The notes below the pieces were generated by a model. It ran no database searches. It was not told where the DNA came from and saw only the letters and a program-made list of their open reading frames with translations. From Kitasatospora sp. NBC_00374 (GTDB lineage Bacteria; Actinomycetota; Actinomycetes; Streptomycetales; Streptomycetaceae): 64,000 nucleotides of DNA. Below are positions 52,416 through 60,658 of the stretch, piece by piece. The stretch covers positions 5,749,001 through 5,813,000 of the forward strand of contig NZ_CP107964.1 of NCBI RefSeq assembly GCF_041434935.1, in the 5' to 3' direction. Made by a program: the position numbers and the translations under genes. Every line of letters starts with the position of its first letter. The first letter of the stretch is position 1.

Positions 52416-52428
52416 CATACCGGGTATG
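52416..52428. promoter_or_regulatory. Palindrome CATACCGGGTATG
   Basis: A perfect 13-bp dyad with one central base, between the other two repeats. It resembles a metal-regulator or TetR half-site pair but is not assigned. Confidence 0.5.
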
Positions 52429-52434
52429 ACGGAA

Positions 52435-52462
52435 TGCACATCCGGGTGCCCCCGGATGTGCA
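52435..52462. promoter_or_regulatory. Inverted repeat TGCACATCCGGG/CCCGGATGTGCA
   Basis: 12-bp perfect arms with a 4-bp spacer. Its symmetry fits either a strong hairpin or a large operator; it is the closest of the three to the HNH gene. Confidence 0.55.
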
Positions 52463-52609
52463 CTGTCCGTTACTGAACGATCTGTTAGGAAGGAAATGGT
52501 GGCGCCGCACGAACACGTAAGGCGACACTGGTGGAGATCGCGCTCAAGTGCGTGATCACCCGCTCGTCCCGGCGCGAGCCACGCGCCGCAGGCGTCCAAG
52601 GAGGCCTCC

Positions 52610-53242
52610 GTGCCGCATGTCCTGGTCCTCAACGCGTCGTACGAGCCACTCGGCGTCGTATCGATGCGCCGCGCACTCATCCTGGTCCTCAGTCACAAGG
52701 CGGTCTGCCTGGAGGACTCCGGAATCACTCTGCACAGCGCCACCAGCGCCGTCCCGGCGCCGTCCGTCGTCCGTCTGACCCGCTTCGTCCGGGTCCCCTA
52801 CCGCGGGCCCGTCCCGCTCACCCGCCGCGCACTGTTCGCCCGGGACCACGGGCGCTGCGTCTACTGCGGGGCCGCCGCCACCAGCGTCGACCACGTCATC
52901 CCGCGCAGCCGGGGCGGCCAGCACCGGTGGGACAACGTGGTCGCGGCCTGCCGCCGCTGCAACCACACCAAGGCCGACCGCCACCTGACCGAGCTCGGCT
53001 GGCGTATGAAGCACCCCCCGGCCGCACCGAGCGGCCTGGCCTGGCGGGTGATCGGCACCGGGATCAAGGACCCGCGCTGGCGCCCCTACCTGGAGCCGTA
53101 CGGCGGCCTCGACCAGCTGCACCAGCAGCTGAGCGGCTTCGAGCACCACGACCATACCGACGGCGGCGGCGTTCTGCCGGCCCCGCACGGCCGGTCGCGC
53201 CCCATCCGCCGCGGTGAGCAGCCCGAGCCGCTCTCCGCCTGA
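52610..53242 (+). CDS. HNH endonuclease-domain protein
   Basis: 210 residues, GTG 52610, AAGGAGG 4 bp upstream. The HNH motif with four zinc Cys is CVYCGAAATSVDHVIPRSRGGQHRWDNVVAACRRCNHTKADR (residues about 84-125, key Cys, Asp-His and Asn-His). The N-terminal 80 residues (VLVLNASYEPLGVVSMRRALILVLSHKAV) are the actinobacterial conserved form of the McrA-like family. The role in DNA metabolism is unproven. It is not part of a phage or restriction cluster here. Confidence 0.9.
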   Translation: MPHVLVLNASYEPLGVVSMRRALILVLSHKAVCLEDSGITLHSATSAVPAPSVVRLTRFVRVPYRGPVPLTRRALFARDHGRCVYCGAAATSVDHVIPRSRGGQHRWDNVVAACRRCNHTKADRHLTELGWRMKHPPAAPSGLAWRVIGTGIKDPRWRPYLEPYGGLDQLHQQLSGFEHHDHTDGGGVLPAPHGRSRPIRRGEQPEPLSA

Positions 53243-53422
53243 CAGACAAGGGCCTGCCCGACACATCCCTCGGTATGCCTCATGGGCCGCCTGCGCACCC
53301 CCAGCGGGAGCGCGGGCGGCCCGCCGTCTGCCACCGGAGCCCGGCGGCGTTCGGCCCGGCCCCGAGCCCCCGCCCCGAGCCCCCGCCCAGCCCCGCGCCC
53401 GAACGGACGGACCCCACCCCCC

Positions 53423-54163
53423 ATGCGCCTGCCCATCGCACCGCCGCCCGGCCCCCGGGCGCCCGTCGCGGCGATCTCCTTCGACGGTGACGACACCCTC
53501 TGGGACTTCGCCTCCGGCTTCGACGCGGCCGTCGAGCACACCGCCCGCCTGCTCACCGAGGCGCTCGGCGGTCCGCCGGTGACGGTGCGGTGGCTGCACG
53601 AGGTCCGGGACGAGGTCGCGCTGGGCCTGCCCGGCGCCGGCTACGGGGTGATCCGGCGGGCCGCCTTCGCGGAGTCGGTGCGTCGCCGCGGCGGCGCACC
53701 CGGGCTGGCCGAGGAGCTCCACCGGGCCTTCAACGCCGTCCGGGCCGAGCGCACCGAGCTCTACCCGGAGACCCTGGACGTGCTGCGCGGGCTGGCCTCG
53801 CGGATGCCGCTGGCGCTCACCAGCAACGGCAACACCGAACTGGGCTGGCTCGGCCTGGAGAGCCTGTTCACCGTGGTCACCCGGGCCGCCGAGTGCGGGA
53901 TCCACAAGCCCGACCCCGGCATCTACCTGCTCACCGCCGAGCGCCTGGGCGTCCCGCCGGGGCAGGTCCTGCACGTCGGCGACCACCCGGTCGAGGACCT
54001 GGCCGGCGCCCGCGCGGCCGGCCTGCCCGCCCTGCTGCTGGACCGCACCGGCCGCACCCCGGGCGCGCTCGCCTCACTGAGCGGCCTGACCGAGCTGACC
54101 GGCCTGACCGGGCTGACCGACCTGACCGGGCTGCCGGACGGCCGTCACGGGGTCACGGCGTAG
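53423..54163 (+). CDS. HAD-superfamily hydrolase
   Basis: 246 residues, ATG 53423; the frame is open to 53282 and no ribosome binding site is obvious. HAD motifs: DGDDTLW in ISFDGDDTLWDF, LTSNGN, K in HKPDPG and GDHPVEDLAGARAAG. This is a phosphatase of the haloacid dehalogenase type; the substrate is unknown. Motif I has an extra GD (FDGDDT). The tail carries an LTG repeat, and its last 19 bases overlap the GH84-like gene on the other strand. Confidence 0.88.
   Translation: MRLPIAPPPGPRAPVAAISFDGDDTLWDFASGFDAAVEHTARLLTEALGGPPVTVRWLHEVRDEVALGLPGAGYGVIRRAAFAESVRRRGGAPGLAEELHRAFNAVRAERTELYPETLDVLRGLASRMPLALTSNGNTELGWLGLESLFTVVTRAAECGIHKPDPGIYLLTAERLGVPPGQVLHVGDHPVEDLAGARAAGLPALLLDRTGRTPGALASLSGLTELTGLTGLTDLTGLPDGRHGVTA
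54086..54130 (+). repeat. 9-bp tandem repeat (5 copies) at the HAD gene 3' end
   Basis: Five CTGACCGNN units in the HAD gene, encoding LTE, LTG, LTG, LTD, LTG. Slippage origin is likely. Confidence 0.9.
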
Positions 54164-57100
54164 ACCTCCACGCCCCACAGCGAGTACCCGTACGTGGTCG
54201 CCCTGGTGACCCCCTGCACGCGCAGGTACTGGGTGTCCGGGGCGTCGAAGCGCAGCGTCTCGGTGCCGCCGGTGCTGTCGTCGACCGTGGCGACGGTGGT
54301 CCAGAGGACCCCGTCCGCGGAGGTCTGCAGGCGGTACGACGAGGCGTGGGCCTCCTGCCAGTGCAGCACCGCCGAGCCCAGCCGGGTCTTCTCCGGCAGC
54401 CGGATCTGCACCCAGGCGTCGTCCGTGGCCTTCGCGGACCAGCGGGTCTTGGGGTCGCCGTCGGCGACGGCCGAGGCCGGCTGGGAGGCGGAGGCGTCGC
54501 CGGAGGAGGAGGCCGTGCCGTTCCTGGCCAGGTCCGGGCCGCCGGTCGGCGGTACCACGTGCACCTGGAGCACCTGCCGTACCGTCAGCGTGCCGACGGT
54601 GAAGGTGATCGGCACCTGGTACACGCCCGACGGCGTCCCGGCCGCCGCGGTGACCTGCACCGGGGCCGCCACCTTCGCGCCGCGCGGCACGGTGACGGCG
54701 CCCGCGGGGGTGACCGTCAGGCCCTTGGCCTCGGCGGGCACCTCGGCCTTGAGCAGACCGGCGGCACCCTCCGGGCGGCCCGCCTCCAGCACCGCCTTGG
54801 TCTGCGCGGGGGTGCTCTGGCCGGCCACCACGTCGAGCACGCCGGGGGAGAGGTTGAGCCGGGCCGCCGGGATGTCGGCGTACCAGGGGATGATCTGGTT
54901 GACCACCGGGGCCTCCCCGCCCGGTGCCCAGACCAGCCGGATCGCCTCGGCCGGGGCGCCGCCCGCGGGGAGTTCGTTGTAGCCGGGCTTGACCGGGCCG
55001 ATCGCCGCCCAGCTGCCGTCGGGCCGGCGCACCTCGGCGGTGGCCGAGGCCCGGACCGTCGGGTCGGTGAGCACGGTCACCCGGTCCAGCGGGCGCGGCG
55101 CGCCCAGTTCGACGGTCAGCGGGGTGGTGTTGCTGCCCGGCGCGCCGGCGGCCCGCCAGGCGGTGTCCGGGTCGCCGTCCAGCACCGCGGACGCCGAGGA
55201 GCCGGGCGCGGCCGGCGGGGCGCTCACGCTGGCCGGGCTGTCGCCGGGGGCCGCCACGCTGAACTCGCGGATCGCGACCGCCGTCTTCTGGCCCGCGGTG
55301 GCGCGCAGCCGGACGGCCTTGGCCACCGTGCCGGCCGGGGCGTCCACCGAGATGCTCGTCTGGTTGTGCACCTTGGCCAGCTGGCGCCAGCCGCCCGTCC
55401 CGGTGGAGTACTCCAGCACCGCGTCGTGCAGGTAGTCCCCGGCGGCGCCGGCCGCGTCCGGGCTGTCGCCCCAGGAGCCCATCAGCACGGTGACCCGGCC
55501 GAGCGGGCGGGCGGTGCCCAGGTCCAGGCCGACGGTGTCGCCCGTGGTGGGCGGGCCGGCGCTCCAGTAGAAGGTGTCCGCGGAGCCGTCCGCCATCAGC
55601 GCCGGTACGTGGTCGTGGGCGCTTCCGAAGGTGCTGGTGGCGGTGATCCCGCCGGCCGTTATGCCGGACCAGGTGTCGGCGGACTGCACGGCGCGCTCCA
55701 GGAAGCCGTCCAGCACGCCCGCGCCGACCGTCACCGGGCTGCCGTCCAGCTGCTCGCGCAGGCTGCGCAGCCGGATCCGGGCGTCCCAGGCGGCGTTGCC
55801 GTCGCCGCCGCGCTGGGCCAGCAGCATGTCGACGGCGGCCTGGCCGGCCTGGCCGTAGGCGGCCAGTTTGGTCAGCCAGGGGCCGGCCTCGGGGCCGATC
55901 GGGTCGGCGGACAGCGCCTGCGGGGCGGTGGCCATGGTGGCGAAGGCGTCCCGGACGGGGGCGGCGGCCTCGGCCAGCCGCGCCAGGTCCGGGGCGTTGC
56001 CGCCGGTCGGCTCCAGCGCCGCCCAGAACCGCTCCAGCAGCGGCACCAGGTAGCCCGACTCCTGACGGGCGAGCGGCGAGGAGGAGCTGTTGCCGGCCAG
56101 CGCGGTCAGCGCGGCCAGCTCCGCGGGGTTGGCCGCCAGCGAGTGCAGGGCGGCGTTCCAGGAGTCCAGCGGCTGGTAGCCCTCCGGCTTCCAGCCGAAG
56201 TCGGCGGCGGTCGCCAGCGGGATCCGGGAGGCCACCGGCTGGCTCATCGCCGCGGTCAGCAGCACCGCCGAACGCTTCGCCACCTCGGGGTCGCGCCCGG
56301 CGTAGCCGCCGAGGTACAGCCGCTCGGGGGTGGAGTCGTTCACCGGGTAGTTGTCCATGGTCACCAGCGGGCGGCCGTACAGTGCGGCCGTCTCGTCGAA
56401 CTGGCCGCCCGTCACCTTGGCCGGGATCGCCGATCCGCCGCTCCAGGCCACCTGGACGTCCTTCGGCAGGGCCGCCGCCAGGGCCGTCCGGTACGGCGTG
56501 GCGCCCTGCTTCTGGTACTCGGTCGGCATCACCGACAGCAGGACCGGATCCGGGCGTTTGGCCAGGTGCTCGCGGACCTTGCCGGTCAGCGCGGCCTGCG
56601 CCTTGGCGGCGGCGGCCGGGCCGGTGCCGTAGGCCTTCCGGTCGGCCGAGCAGTGCCACTCGTCGTAGCTGGCGTCCAGGAACTGCAACTGGAAGGCCCG
56701 GAAGCCCAGTTGGCGCAGCGAGTCGAGCTTCGCCAGCAGCGCGTCGACGTCCTTGCCCGAGCTGTAGCAGAACGACTGCCCGGGGTCGATGGCGTAGCCG
56801 AGGGTCACATGGTTGTCCCGGGCCCGGGCCGCCAGCTCGCGCAGCTCGTCCGACTGGCGGGCGGGGTAGGCCTCGCGCCAGCGGGAGAGCCGGTACGGGT
56901 CGCCGCCGGGCGCGTAGAGGAAGAAGTTCTGCTTGGTGCGGCCGAGGAAGTCGATCTGCTCCAGCCGCTCCTCGGCGGTCCACGGGGTGCCGTAGAAGCT
57001 CTCGGCGGTGCCGCGTACGGCGGCGCCGCTCGGCCAGTCGCGGATCGCCAGGCCCGGGAAGCCCTTGGGGCCGTCGCCCTGGCCCTGGCCGGGGGAGAGC

Positions 57101-57909
57101 GGGGCGAGCAGCTGGCGCAGGCTCTGCGCCGCGTAGAAGGTGCCGGGGCCGTCCGCGCCGGCCAGCACCACGGCGCCGTAGCTGCCGCCGCCGGGGGCGG
57201 GCAGCTGTCCGATCGCCAGCACGTAGCCGCCGGCCGGGAGTCCGGCCGTCTCCGGCGGGGTGCTGCCGCCCGCGTCGGCCAGCTCGCGCAGGATCCGGTC
57301 GGCCTGCCCGCCCGCGCCGCCCACGTACACCACCAGCGAACCGGCGGTCGGGGCCGGCGGTTCCGGCGTCGGCGTGACCTCGGTGGCTCCGGCATTGCCC
57401 AGCACCTGCCGGACGGCCTCCAGCGCCGCGCCGTCCGCGCCGTCGCCGGTGACCAGGCTGACCGTGCCCGGCACGCTGACGGGGCGCCCGGCGGCCTGGA
57501 GCTGCTGCGGGCGCGGGTACACCTGCGGGTCGGCGAGCGAGCCGAGCGGGGTGACCAGCGAGGAGCTCGCCACCCGGTGGTCGCCGACCGGGGCCGCGTA
57601 CGCACCCGGGGATCCGATCAGCAGCCCGCTGACCACGGCGGCGGCCGAGAGGGTCGCGGCGAGCTGGAGCGTGCCGCTGCGGCGCCCGGACCTGCGCTCC
57701 GCCCGGACCGAGGCGAGCAGCGGAGCGGTGCCCTTGATGTCGGCGATGAACCGGTCGGCGGCCCTGGGGGCCAGCTGGCGGGCCGTCCGGGCGGCCGTCC
57801 GCCGGGCGGCCAGTGCGGCCGGGTGGTAGAGCACGTCGCGCAGGGCCGCGCTGTGCCTGATCTGCTGCCTGAGCCGCCGTCCCGCCGCTTCCGAAACGCG
57901 CGCCTGCAC
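54145..57909 (-). CDS. Large GH84-like beta-N-acetylglucosaminidase-domain protein
   Basis: 1254 residues from GTG 57909 (GAGGAGG 5 bp upstream). Order: an unusual 78-residue basic N-terminus, a membrane/signal helix (about 80-104), GH84 N-domain (about 115-285), a GH84-like barrel (about 290-570), helical region (590-720), two or three F5/8 type C sugar-binding beta-sandwiches (about 725-985 and 1110-1254) and an Ig-like NEW3 type domain (1000-1095). The position of the Asp-Asp pair of GH84 reads FLDASYDEW, so only one Asp is present. It is probably secreted or membrane-anchored and binds GlcNAc-type polymers; catalysis is doubtful. Confidence 0.85.
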   Translation of the reverse strand: MQARVSEAAGRRLRQQIRHSAALRDVLYHPAALAARRTAARTARQLAPRAADRFIADIKGTAPLLASVRAERRSGRRSGTLQLAATLSAAAVVSGLLIGSPGAYAAPVGDHRVASSSLVTPLGSLADPQVYPRPQQLQAAGRPVSVPGTVSLVTGDGADGAALEAVRQVLGNAGATEVTPTPEPPAPTAGSLVVYVGGAGGQADRILRELADAGGSTPPETAGLPAGGYVLAIGQLPAPGGGSYGAVVLAGADGPGTFYAAQSLRQLLAPLSPGQGQGDGPKGFPGLAIRDWPSGAAVRGTAESFYGTPWTAEERLEQIDFLGRTKQNFFLYAPGGDPYRLSRWREAYPARQSDELRELAARARDNHVTLGYAIDPGQSFCYSSGKDVDALLAKLDSLRQLGFRAFQLQFLDASYDEWHCSADRKAYGTGPAAAAKAQAALTGKVREHLAKRPDPVLLSVMPTEYQKQGATPYRTALAAALPKDVQVAWSGGSAIPAKVTGGQFDETAALYGRPLVTMDNYPVNDSTPERLYLGGYAGRDPEVAKRSAVLLTAAMSQPVASRIPLATAADFGWKPEGYQPLDSWNAALHSLAANPAELAALTALAGNSSSSPLARQESGYLVPLLERFWAALEPTGGNAPDLARLAEAAAPVRDAFATMATAPQALSADPIGPEAGPWLTKLAAYGQAGQAAVDMLLAQRGGDGNAAWDARIRLRSLREQLDGSPVTVGAGVLDGFLERAVQSADTWSGITAGGITATSTFGSAHDHVPALMADGSADTFYWSAGPPTTGDTVGLDLGTARPLGRVTVLMGSWGDSPDAAGAAGDYLHDAVLEYSTGTGGWRQLAKVHNQTSISVDAPAGTVAKAVRLRATAGQKTAVAIREFSVAAPGDSPASVSAPPAAPGSSASAVLDGDPDTAWRAAGAPGSNTTPLTVELGAPRPLDRVTVLTDPTVRASATAEVRRPDGSWAAIGPVKPGYNELPAGGAPAEAIRLVWAPGGEAPVVNQIIPWYADIPAARLNLSPGVLDVVAGQSTPAQTKAVLEAGRPEGAAGLLKAEVPAEAKGLTVTPAGAVTVPRGAKVAAPVQVTAAAGTPSGVYQVPITFTVGTLTVRQVLQVHVVPPTGGPDLARNGTASSSGDASASQPASAVADGDPKTRWSAKATDDAWVQIRLPEKTRLGSAVLHWQEAHASSYRLQTSADGVLWTTVATVDDSTGGTETLRFDAPDTQYLRVQGVTRATTYGYSLWGVEVYAVTP

Positions 57910-58024
57910 AGGAGCCTCCTCGCACCGAAAGCGCAGCTCACCGTCCCGCCGCCGCGGATCGTCGAACTGCCGCACCACCCTTGACCCGCCTAGCGACCAC
58001 AGCCCACCAGGTGCCTGGTCCGGT

Positions 58025-58039
58025 GTCAACGTCGTTGAC
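58025..58039. promoter_or_regulatory. Palindrome GTCAACG-T-CGTTGAC
   Basis: A perfect 15-bp dyad between the divergent GH84-like and malQ genes. TTGACT at 58035-58040 could double as a -35. It is a likely operator; no adjacent regulator gene identifies the protein that reads it. Confidence 0.6.
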
Positions 58040-58207
58040 TTCAATGCGTCCAATGTCCGGATTGTCCGTCGAGGATGCCGGACCGGACCGGCCCGGCCGC
58101 CCGCGCGACCCCGCGCGCTCGTGTCGGTCGGGGTCGCGCGGCCCCCGTACGGGTAGGACTGTGGCTGTTCGCATCGGGTGTCCTCAACGACCTCTGGGAG
58201 CCGCAGA

Positions 58208-60337
58208 GTGGCCGCATACCTGGACCGTGACGAAACCGGCAAGAGCGGGCAGGCGCCCGCCGAGGACAGTCCGGCGCCGCCGCCGGAACTGGTCGCGCTG
58301 GCGCACGCGTACGGGGTGGACAGCACGTACGACCCGGGCAGCGGCCCGGTGCCGGTGGCGCCGGACACGCTGGTGGCGGTGCTCGCGGCGCTCGGCGTGG
58401 ACGCCGGTACGCCGCAGGCGGTCCAGGAGTCGCTGGAGCGTCACCGGGCGGCCCAGGCGGCCCGGTTGCTGCCGCCGTGCGTCGTGGCCCGGGCCGGACG
58501 GCGCACCGCGCTGGACGTGCCCGCGGACGCCCGGCTGAGCATCGAACTGGAGGACGGCGGCACCTGGACCCTGCCGACCGGTCACTCGCACTGGCTGCCC
58601 GCCGACCTTCCGCTCGGCCGGCACCGCCTCACCGCCCGGGTGGCCGGCCGCGAGGGCAGTGCGCCGCTGATCGTGGCGCCCCAGCGGGTGCCGGAGCCCG
58701 GCGGCCGCGGCTGGGGATTCCTCGCGCAGCTGTACTCGGTGCTCTCCGAACGCTCCTGGGGCATGGGCGACCTGGGCGACCTGGGCGAGCTGGCGCAGTG
58801 GGCGGGCAACGAGCTGGGCGCCGCCTTCGTCCAGCTCAACCCCCTGCACGCGGGCCTGCCCGGCGCGCCCTCCGACCCGTCCCCGTACCGCCCCTCCTCC
58901 CGGCGCTTCGCCGATCCGGTGCACCTGCGGATCGAAGCGCTCCCCGAGTACGCCTACGCCGACCTCGGCGACCTGCCGCGCCGCGCCGCCCACCTGCGCG
59001 ACGAGGTGCTGCGGCACGACGGCCTGATCGACCGCGACGCCGTCTGGGACCTGAAGCGGCAAGCCCTGGAGATCCTGCACCGGGTGCCCCGGGGCGTCGG
59101 CCGGGACGCGGCCTACCGGGCGTTCGTCGCCCGTGAGGGCGCCTGGCTGGAGCAGTACGCCACCTGGTGCGCGCTGGCCGAGCGGCACGGCGGCGACCGG
59201 CACCGCTGGCCGAAGGGCCTGCGGCACCCGGACAGCCCCCATGTCGCCCTGGCCAGGGAGGAGTTGGCACCGGCCGTCGAGTTCCACCGCTGGCTGGCCT
59301 GGCTGGTGGACGAGCAGCTCGGCCAGGCCCAGCACGCGGCCGAGCAGGCCGGGATGGCGGTCGGCCTGATCCACGACCTGGCGGTCGGCGTGCACCCGGA
59401 CGGCGCGGACGCCTGGGTCCTGCAGGACGTCCTCGCCGAGGGCATCTCGGTCGGCGCCCCGCCGGACGCCTTCAACGCGCACGGTCAGGACTGGGGCCTG
59501 CCGCCCTGGCGCCCCGACGCGCTGGCCGAGGCCGGCTACGCCCCGTACGCGGAGCTGCTGCGCGCCGCGGCCCGGCACGCGGGGGCGATCCGGATCGACC
59601 ACGTGATGGGCCTGTTCCGGCTCTGGTGGGTGCCGGCCGGGCACCCGCCGACCCGCGGCGCGTACGTCCGTTACGACGCGGAGGCGATGCTCGGGGTGCT
59701 CGCGCTGGAGGCGCACCGGGCCGGCACCCGGGTGATCGGCGAGGACCTGGGCACGGTCGAGCCCGGGGTGCGCGAGGAGCTGACCGCCCGGGGCGTCCTC
59801 GGCACCTCGGTGCTCTGGTTCGAGCGGGACTGGCAGGACAAGGGCGCCATCCTGCCGCCCGAGCGCTGGCGCTCCGGCTGCCTGGCCACCCTCACCACCC
59901 ACGACCTGCCCAGCACCGCGGCCCGGCTGACCGGCGAGCACGTCGAGCTGCGGCACCGCCTCGGGCTGCTGGCCCGCCCGCTCGGCGAGGAGCAGGCCGA
60001 GGCGGCGGCCGAGCTGACGGAGTGGCACGCCGAGCTGGTCCGGGCCGGCCTGATCGGGGCCGGGGACGACCTCACCCCCGAGGCGCTCCACGCCTTCCTG
60101 CTGGCCACCCCGGCCGAGCTGGTCGGCGTCTGGCTGCCCGACACGGTCGGCGACCCGCGCCCGCAGAACCTGCCCGGCACCTGGGACCAGTACCCGAACT
60201 GGCGCCTCCCGGTCGCCGACGCCACCGGCACCCCCGTCACCCTGGAACACCTGGCCGCCGCCCCGGCCGCCGCCCGCCTCGCGGCCCTGGCCGCCGCCCG
60301 TACCGGAAGGCGCACCCCGGCGCGCGGGGCCCGGTAG
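58208..60337 (+). CDS. malQ: 4-alpha-glucanotransferase (amylomaltase)
   Basis: 709 residues from GTG 58208 (GGGAG upstream; an upstream GTG at 58178 is possible). GH77 with the nucleophile Asp in RIDHVMGLFRLWWVP, acid/base Glu in VIGEDLGTVEPGV and the third Asp in TTHDLPSTA. It moves maltosyl units between alpha-1,4-glucans in glycogen/trehalose metabolism. A basic N-terminal extension (about 30 residues) precedes the usual start. Confidence 0.94.
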   Translation: MAAYLDRDETGKSGQAPAEDSPAPPPELVALAHAYGVDSTYDPGSGPVPVAPDTLVAVLAALGVDAGTPQAVQESLERHRAAQAARLLPPCVVARAGRRTALDVPADARLSIELEDGGTWTLPTGHSHWLPADLPLGRHRLTARVAGREGSAPLIVAPQRVPEPGGRGWGFLAQLYSVLSERSWGMGDLGDLGELAQWAGNELGAAFVQLNPLHAGLPGAPSDPSPYRPSSRRFADPVHLRIEALPEYAYADLGDLPRRAAHLRDEVLRHDGLIDRDAVWDLKRQALEILHRVPRGVGRDAAYRAFVAREGAWLEQYATWCALAERHGGDRHRWPKGLRHPDSPHVALAREELAPAVEFHRWLAWLVDEQLGQAQHAAEQAGMAVGLIHDLAVGVHPDGADAWVLQDVLAEGISVGAPPDAFNAHGQDWGLPPWRPDALAEAGYAPYAELLRAAARHAGAIRIDHVMGLFRLWWVPAGHPPTRGAYVRYDAEAMLGVLALEAHRAGTRVIGEDLGTVEPGVREELTARGVLGTSVLWFERDWQDKGAILPPERWRSGCLATLTTHDLPSTAARLTGEHVELRHRLGLLARPLGEEQAEAAAELTEWHAELVRAGLIGAGDDLTPEALHAFLLATPAELVGVWLPDTVGDPRPQNLPGTWDQYPNWRLPVADATGTPVTLEHLAAAPAAARLAALAAARTGRRTPARGAR

Positions 60338-60358
60338 GCGGCCGGTACCTTGGAAAAC

Positions 60359-60586
60359 GTGGACAAGAGGAACGCTTTGCGCGCTGGTGCGGTCTCCGCA
60401 GCGGCCACGCTGATGATGCTGATGTCGTCGCCCGCCATGGCGCTGGTCCGGGACGACGGTGACGACCCGGGGCAGAGCCTGAGCGTCGCCCAGACGCTGG
60501 GCCTGTTCGTGGCGCTGCCGATCGCGATGTTCGTGGTGATCGCCGGCCTGGTCATGCTCCCCTCGCTCGGCAAGGGCAAGAAGTAG
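60359..60586 (+). CDS. Small secreted or membrane protein (75 aa)
   Basis: 75 residues, GTG 60359, GGAAA a few bases upstream. A signal-like helix (RAGAVSAAATLMMLMSSPAMA), a short Asp-rich loop (RDDGDDPGQS), and a second helix (TLGLFVALPIAMFVVIAGLVML) ending in a basic KGKK. I recognise no named family. It lies 21 bp after malQ and is probably co-transcribed; a terminator follows. Confidence 0.8.
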   Translation: MDKRNALRAGAVSAAATLMMLMSSPAMALVRDDGDDPGQSLSVAQTLGLFVALPIAMFVVIAGLVMLPSLGKGKK

Positions 60587-60600
60587 CAGCAGACACCCGG

Positions 60601-60634
60601 GACCCCCGTCGTCTCCTCGGAGGCGGCGGGGGTC
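60601..60634. terminator. Bidirectional terminator hairpin
   Basis: 16-bp arms (60601-60616 and 60619-60634) with two G-U pairs. It lies between the small membrane gene and the convergent subtilase gene (end 60659) and can serve both. Confidence 0.7.
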
Positions 60635-60658
60635 GTCGTCGTGGGTGCCGGTGCGGGG

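Larger units (their letters stand above)
52244..52609. other. Divergent intergenic region with three palindromes
   Basis: About 365 bp between the MscS and HNH genes with no gene. Three inverted repeats occupy 52376-52462 almost without gaps (listed separately). The HNH gene lies about 150 bp downstream and has a perfect AAGGAGG site. Confidence 0.6.

Noticed and set aside
52482..52491. CTGTTAGGAA identical to a part of the csnR promoter (50953-50962)
   Set aside because: The TTTCC half of the CsnR box is missing here, so it is not a full operator.
53590..57984. Long plus-strand open frame opposite the GH84-like gene
   Set aside because: It is the antisense shadow of a gene with clear domains; the peptide is Gly/Arg/Pro-rich with no motif.
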